Shown here: in pieces, positions 36,655 through 38,742 of the stretch | How positions within the stretch are numbered: the first letter of the stretch is position 1 | How the letters are laid out: each line of letters starts with the position of its first letter | Origin: an uncultured Burkholderiales bacterium | Lineage (GTDB): Bacteria > Pseudomonadota > Gammaproteobacteria > Burkholderiales > Burkholderiaceae_C | Direction of reading: 5' to 3' | Length of the DNA: 38,742 nt | NCBI GenBank assembly: GCA_937871935.1 | Contig: CALMQI010000196.1 | Coordinates: forward strand, 1-38,742 | Made by a program: the position numbers and the translations under genes | The notes under the pieces: generated by a model | The model's input: only the letters and a program-made list of their open reading frames with translations | Databases searched by the model: none | Told to the model about the DNA's origin: nothing

Positions 36655-37572
36655 ATGCGATTCTCGGTCTACCAGGTCAGCCGCAAGGGCGGCCGCGACA
36701 AGAACGAAGATCGCATGGGCTACTGCTATACCCGCGATGCCGGCCTGTTCGCGCTGGCCGACGGCATGGGCGGCCACCCCGAAGGCGAAGTGGCATCGCA
36801 GCTCGCGCTGCAGACGCTGGCCGCGTTGTTCCAGCGCGATGCCAAGCCGGTGCTCGCCGAGCCGCTGCGCTTTCTGCACGAGTCGATCATCGCGGGCCAC
36901 CATCAGCTGCTGCGCTACGCCACCGAGAAAGCGCTGATCGACACACCTCGGACGACTGTGGTTGCCTGTCTGATGCAGGGCAATGCGGCCTACTGGGCGC
37001 ATTGCGGCGACTCGCGCCTGTACTTCGTGCGCGGCGACAAACTGATCGCCCGCACGCGCGATCACTCGTACTCCGAACTGCAGGAGACGCTGGCCCAGGT
37101 GGTGCCGGTGGGTGAGCGCTTCAACCGCAACGTGTTGTTCACCTGCCTCGGCTCGCCCGGCAAGCCGGTGGTCGACACCGCCGGGCCGCTGCTGATGCAG
37201 CCGCGCGACCGTGTGCTGCTGTGCTCCGACGGCCTGTGGGGCAGCGTCAGCGACGCGGTGATCACCGAGCACCTGGCGGGCCGGCCGATCTCCGACGCAG
37301 TGCCTGAACTCGTCGAGCTCGCCTTGCGCAACGGCGGCGCCAAGAGCGACAACGTGACCGTGATCTCGGTTGAGTGGGAGGCCGCCGAGGATGGCGACGC
37401 CGCCAGCGAGGTGTCGACCCAGGCACTCGGCGACGAGGTGTTCGCCTCCACCATCCAGGCCAGTCTGCTCGGCGAGAACAACCCGACCGACGAGCTCGAC
37501 GAGGCCGAGATCGAGCGCTCGATCCGTGAGATCAACGAGGCGATCAAGCGCTCGTCCCAGAAGAAGCCGTAG
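36655..37572 (+). CDS. PP2C-family Ser/Thr protein phosphatase
   Basis: A 305-residue PPM phosphatase with the metal-binding motifs RDKNEDRMG (D19), LADGMGG (D36), HCGDSRLYFVRGD, LLCSDGLWG and KSDNVTVI. These are intact, so it should be an active Mn2+/Mg2+-dependent phosphatase. The catalytic domain ends near residue 240. A further tail of about 65 residues is acidic and helical (TDELDEAEIERSIREINEA) and could dock partners. ATG at 36655 (MRFSVYQVS) is chosen because the open frame above it runs through the intergenic repeat. The gene is 12 bp upstream of rph. Confidence 0.92.
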   Translation: MRFSVYQVSRKGGRDKNEDRMGYCYTRDAGLFALADGMGGHPEGEVASQLALQTLAALFQRDAKPVLAEPLRFLHESIIAGHHQLLRYATEKALIDTPRTTVVACLMQGNAAYWAHCGDSRLYFVRGDKLIARTRDHSYSELQETLAQVVPVGERFNRNVLFTCLGSPGKPVVDTAGPLLMQPRDRVLLCSDGLWGSVSDAVITEHLAGRPISDAVPELVELALRNGGAKSDNVTVISVEWEAAEDGDAASEVSTQALGDEVFASTIQASLLGENNPTDELDEAEIERSIREINEAIKRSSQKKP

Positions 37573-37584
37573 AGGCCCCAAGCG

Positions 37585-38316
37585 ATGACCGACTTCCAGC
37601 GCACGGCCGGCCGTGCCTTCGATGCCATGCGCGACGTGCGCATCGAGCGCGGCTACACGCAGCACGCCGAAGGCTCGGTGCTGGTCGCCTTCGGCGGTAC
37701 GCGCGTGCTGTGCACGGCCTCGGTCGAGGAAAAAGTGCCGCCGCACAAGCGAGGCAGCGGCGAGGGTTGGGTCACCGCCGAATACGGCATGCTGCCGCGC
37801 GCGACGCACACCCGCGGCGACCGCGAGGCCGCCCGCGGCAAGCAGAGTGGCCGCACGCAGGAGATCCAGCGGCTGATCGGCCGCTCGCTGCGCTGCGTGT
37901 TCGACCTGGCTGCGCTGGGTGAACGTACGATCACGCTCGACTGCGACGTGCTGCAGGCCGACGGCGGCACGCGCACGGCGGCCATCACCGGGGCCTTCGT
38001 CGCCGCGCACGACGCGGTGACTTGGCTGCTCGAGCGCAAGCTGCTGGCGGCCTCGCCGCTGCGTGATCATGTGGCCGCGGTGTCGGTGGGCATCGTGCGC
38101 GGCGTGCCGCTGCTCGACCTCGAATACGTCGAGGACGCCGCCTGCGACACCGACATGAACGTCGTGATGACCGGCGCCGGCGGCTTCGTCGAGCTGCAGG
38201 GCACGGCCGAGGGACAGTCGTTCTCGCGTGCCGAGATGGATCGGTTGCTCGCGCTGGCCGACAAGGGCATCGGCGAGCTGGTCGCACGACAGAAGGCGGC
38301 TCTGGGGTTCGCCTGA
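37585..38316 (+). CDS. rph: ribonuclease PH
   Basis: A 243-residue phosphorolytic 3'-5' exoribonuclease that trims tRNA 3' ends. Family signatures include [56 protein letters not shown] and [20 protein letters not shown], with the phosphate-site GTRT motif. The length is full, so this is not the truncated Rph of some laboratory strains. The TGA overlaps the next ATG by one base (TGATG). Confidence 0.96.
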   Translation: MTDFQRTAGRAFDAMRDVRIERGYTQHAEGSVLVAFGGTRVLCTASVEEKVPPHKRGSGEGWVTAEYGMLPRATHTRGDREAARGKQSGRTQEIQRLIGRSLRCVFDLAALGERTITLDCDVLQADGGTRTAAITGAFVAAHDAVTWLLERKLLAASPLRDHVAAVSVGIVRGVPLLDLEYVEDAACDTDMNVVMTGAGGFVELQGTAEGQSFSRAEMDRLLALADKGIGELVARQKAALGFA

Positions 38317-38742
38317 TGCGCCTGGTGCTGGCGTCGAACAACGCCAAGAAGCTGCTCGAGCTGCGCGCACTGATGGCGGCACTGCCGCTCGAGTTGATCG
38401 CACAGGGCGATCTGGCGGTACCCGAAGCCGAGGAGCCGCATCACACCTTCGTCGAGAACGCGCTGGCCAAGGCACGGCAGGCCGCGGCCGCCAGCGATGG
38501 CGCCGCGATCGCCGATGACTCAGGCCTGTGCGTCGATGCCCTCGGCGGCGAGCCCGGCGTTGCGTCGGCTCACTTCGCCGGCCTTGTCGCCGCCGGTGCG
38601 GATGACCGCGAGCAGCTGCGCCGGCGCCAGGACGCAGCCAACAACGCGCTGCTGCTGCAGCGCATGCAGTCGCAGGCCGACCGCCACGCGCGCTTCGTCA
38701 GCACGCTGGTGGCGATCCGCCATGCGAACGATCCCGAGCCGT
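38316..38742 (+). CDS. rdgB: XTP/dITP pyrophosphatase (HAM1), partial
   Basis: The first 142 residues of a RdgB/HAM1 house-cleaning nucleotide pyrophosphatase, cut by the window end. The nucleotide-binding opening LASNNAKKLLELRAL, FVENALAKARQAA and the active-site ADDSGLCVDALGGEPGV are visible. It hydrolyses XTP and dITP to monophosphates. It overlaps the rph stop by one base and is probably co-transcribed with the kinase-phosphatase-rph genes. Confidence 0.95.
   Translation, partial: MRLVLASNNAKKLLELRALMAALPLELIAQGDLAVPEAEEPHHTFVENALAKARQAAAASDGAAIADDSGLCVDALGGEPGVASAHFAGLVAAGADDREQLRRRQDAANNALLLQRMQSQADRHARFVSTLVAIRHANDPEP

Overview
The window is GC-rich, gene-dense chromosomal DNA of a betaproteobacterium, most likely order Burkholderiales (Rubrivivax/Leptothrix/Methylibium-like). 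This placement is an inference from the yicC-gmk-rpoZ-spoT operon facing a kinase-phosphatase-rph-rdgB run, from greB next to spoT, from the fused IcmF mutase and from intergenic GC-rich hairpin repeats. No 16S or other marker is present. I see no tRNA, rRNA, CRISPR array, insertion sequence or phage gene. Thirty-two protein genes are supported, the last cut by the window end.

Layout. 1-1753: two ATPases (LivG/LivF type) of a branched-chain amino acid or acyl-substrate ABC importer. 1925-3168: a diheme cytochrome c overlapping a tetraheme NapC/NirT-type quinol dehydrogenase. 3262-4029: a small unknown protein and a YkvA-family membrane protein. 4055-7494 (minus): a B12-binding-fold protein without signal peptide, an AcuI-type acrylyl-CoA reductase and a beta-propeller lipoprotein in one tight operon. 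7548-9215: a large CorA-related protein. 9221-11136 (minus): a stand-alone degenerate receiver protein and an M20 amidohydrolase. 11268-14080 (minus): a thiolase and a diheme lipoprotein oxidoreductase. 14427-15554: a MetE-C-like methyltransferase. 15569-25060 (minus): a transglutaminase/TPR protein, a soluble diguanylate cyclase, an NTF2-like protein, an SDR and the fused B12-dependent mutase IcmF, with an AraC regulator divergent from icmF. 26326-31201: a hybrid histidine kinase with REC and Hpt, an OmpA-like protein and GreB. 31336-35525 (minus): spoT, rpoZ, gmk, yicC. 35554-38742: Ser/Thr kinase, PP2C phosphatase, rph, rdgB.

Functional themes. CoA-ester chemistry recurs (thiolase, AcuI, IcmF, SDR, possibly the Liv transporter), which suits a short or branched acyl-CoA catabolic lifestyle. 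Two B12-linked genes (IcmF and the BtuF-fold protein) sit near a B12-independent methionine-synthase-like gene. Periplasmic electron transfer is represented by three multiheme or diheme proteins. Signalling is dense: c-di-GMP synthesis, a four-step phosphorelay kinase, a Ser/Thr kinase-phosphatase pair and the (p)ppGpp enzyme.

The most unusual item is a 34-bp palindrome (24214-24247) that lies in frame inside the icmF G-domain, where it encodes a segment I do not recall from other IcmF proteins. Other points of interest are the enlarged CorA relative, the cytoplasmic BtuF-fold protein, the 28-bp divergent start between yicC and the kinase, and dispersed hairpin repeats, one of which supplies the spoT stop codon.
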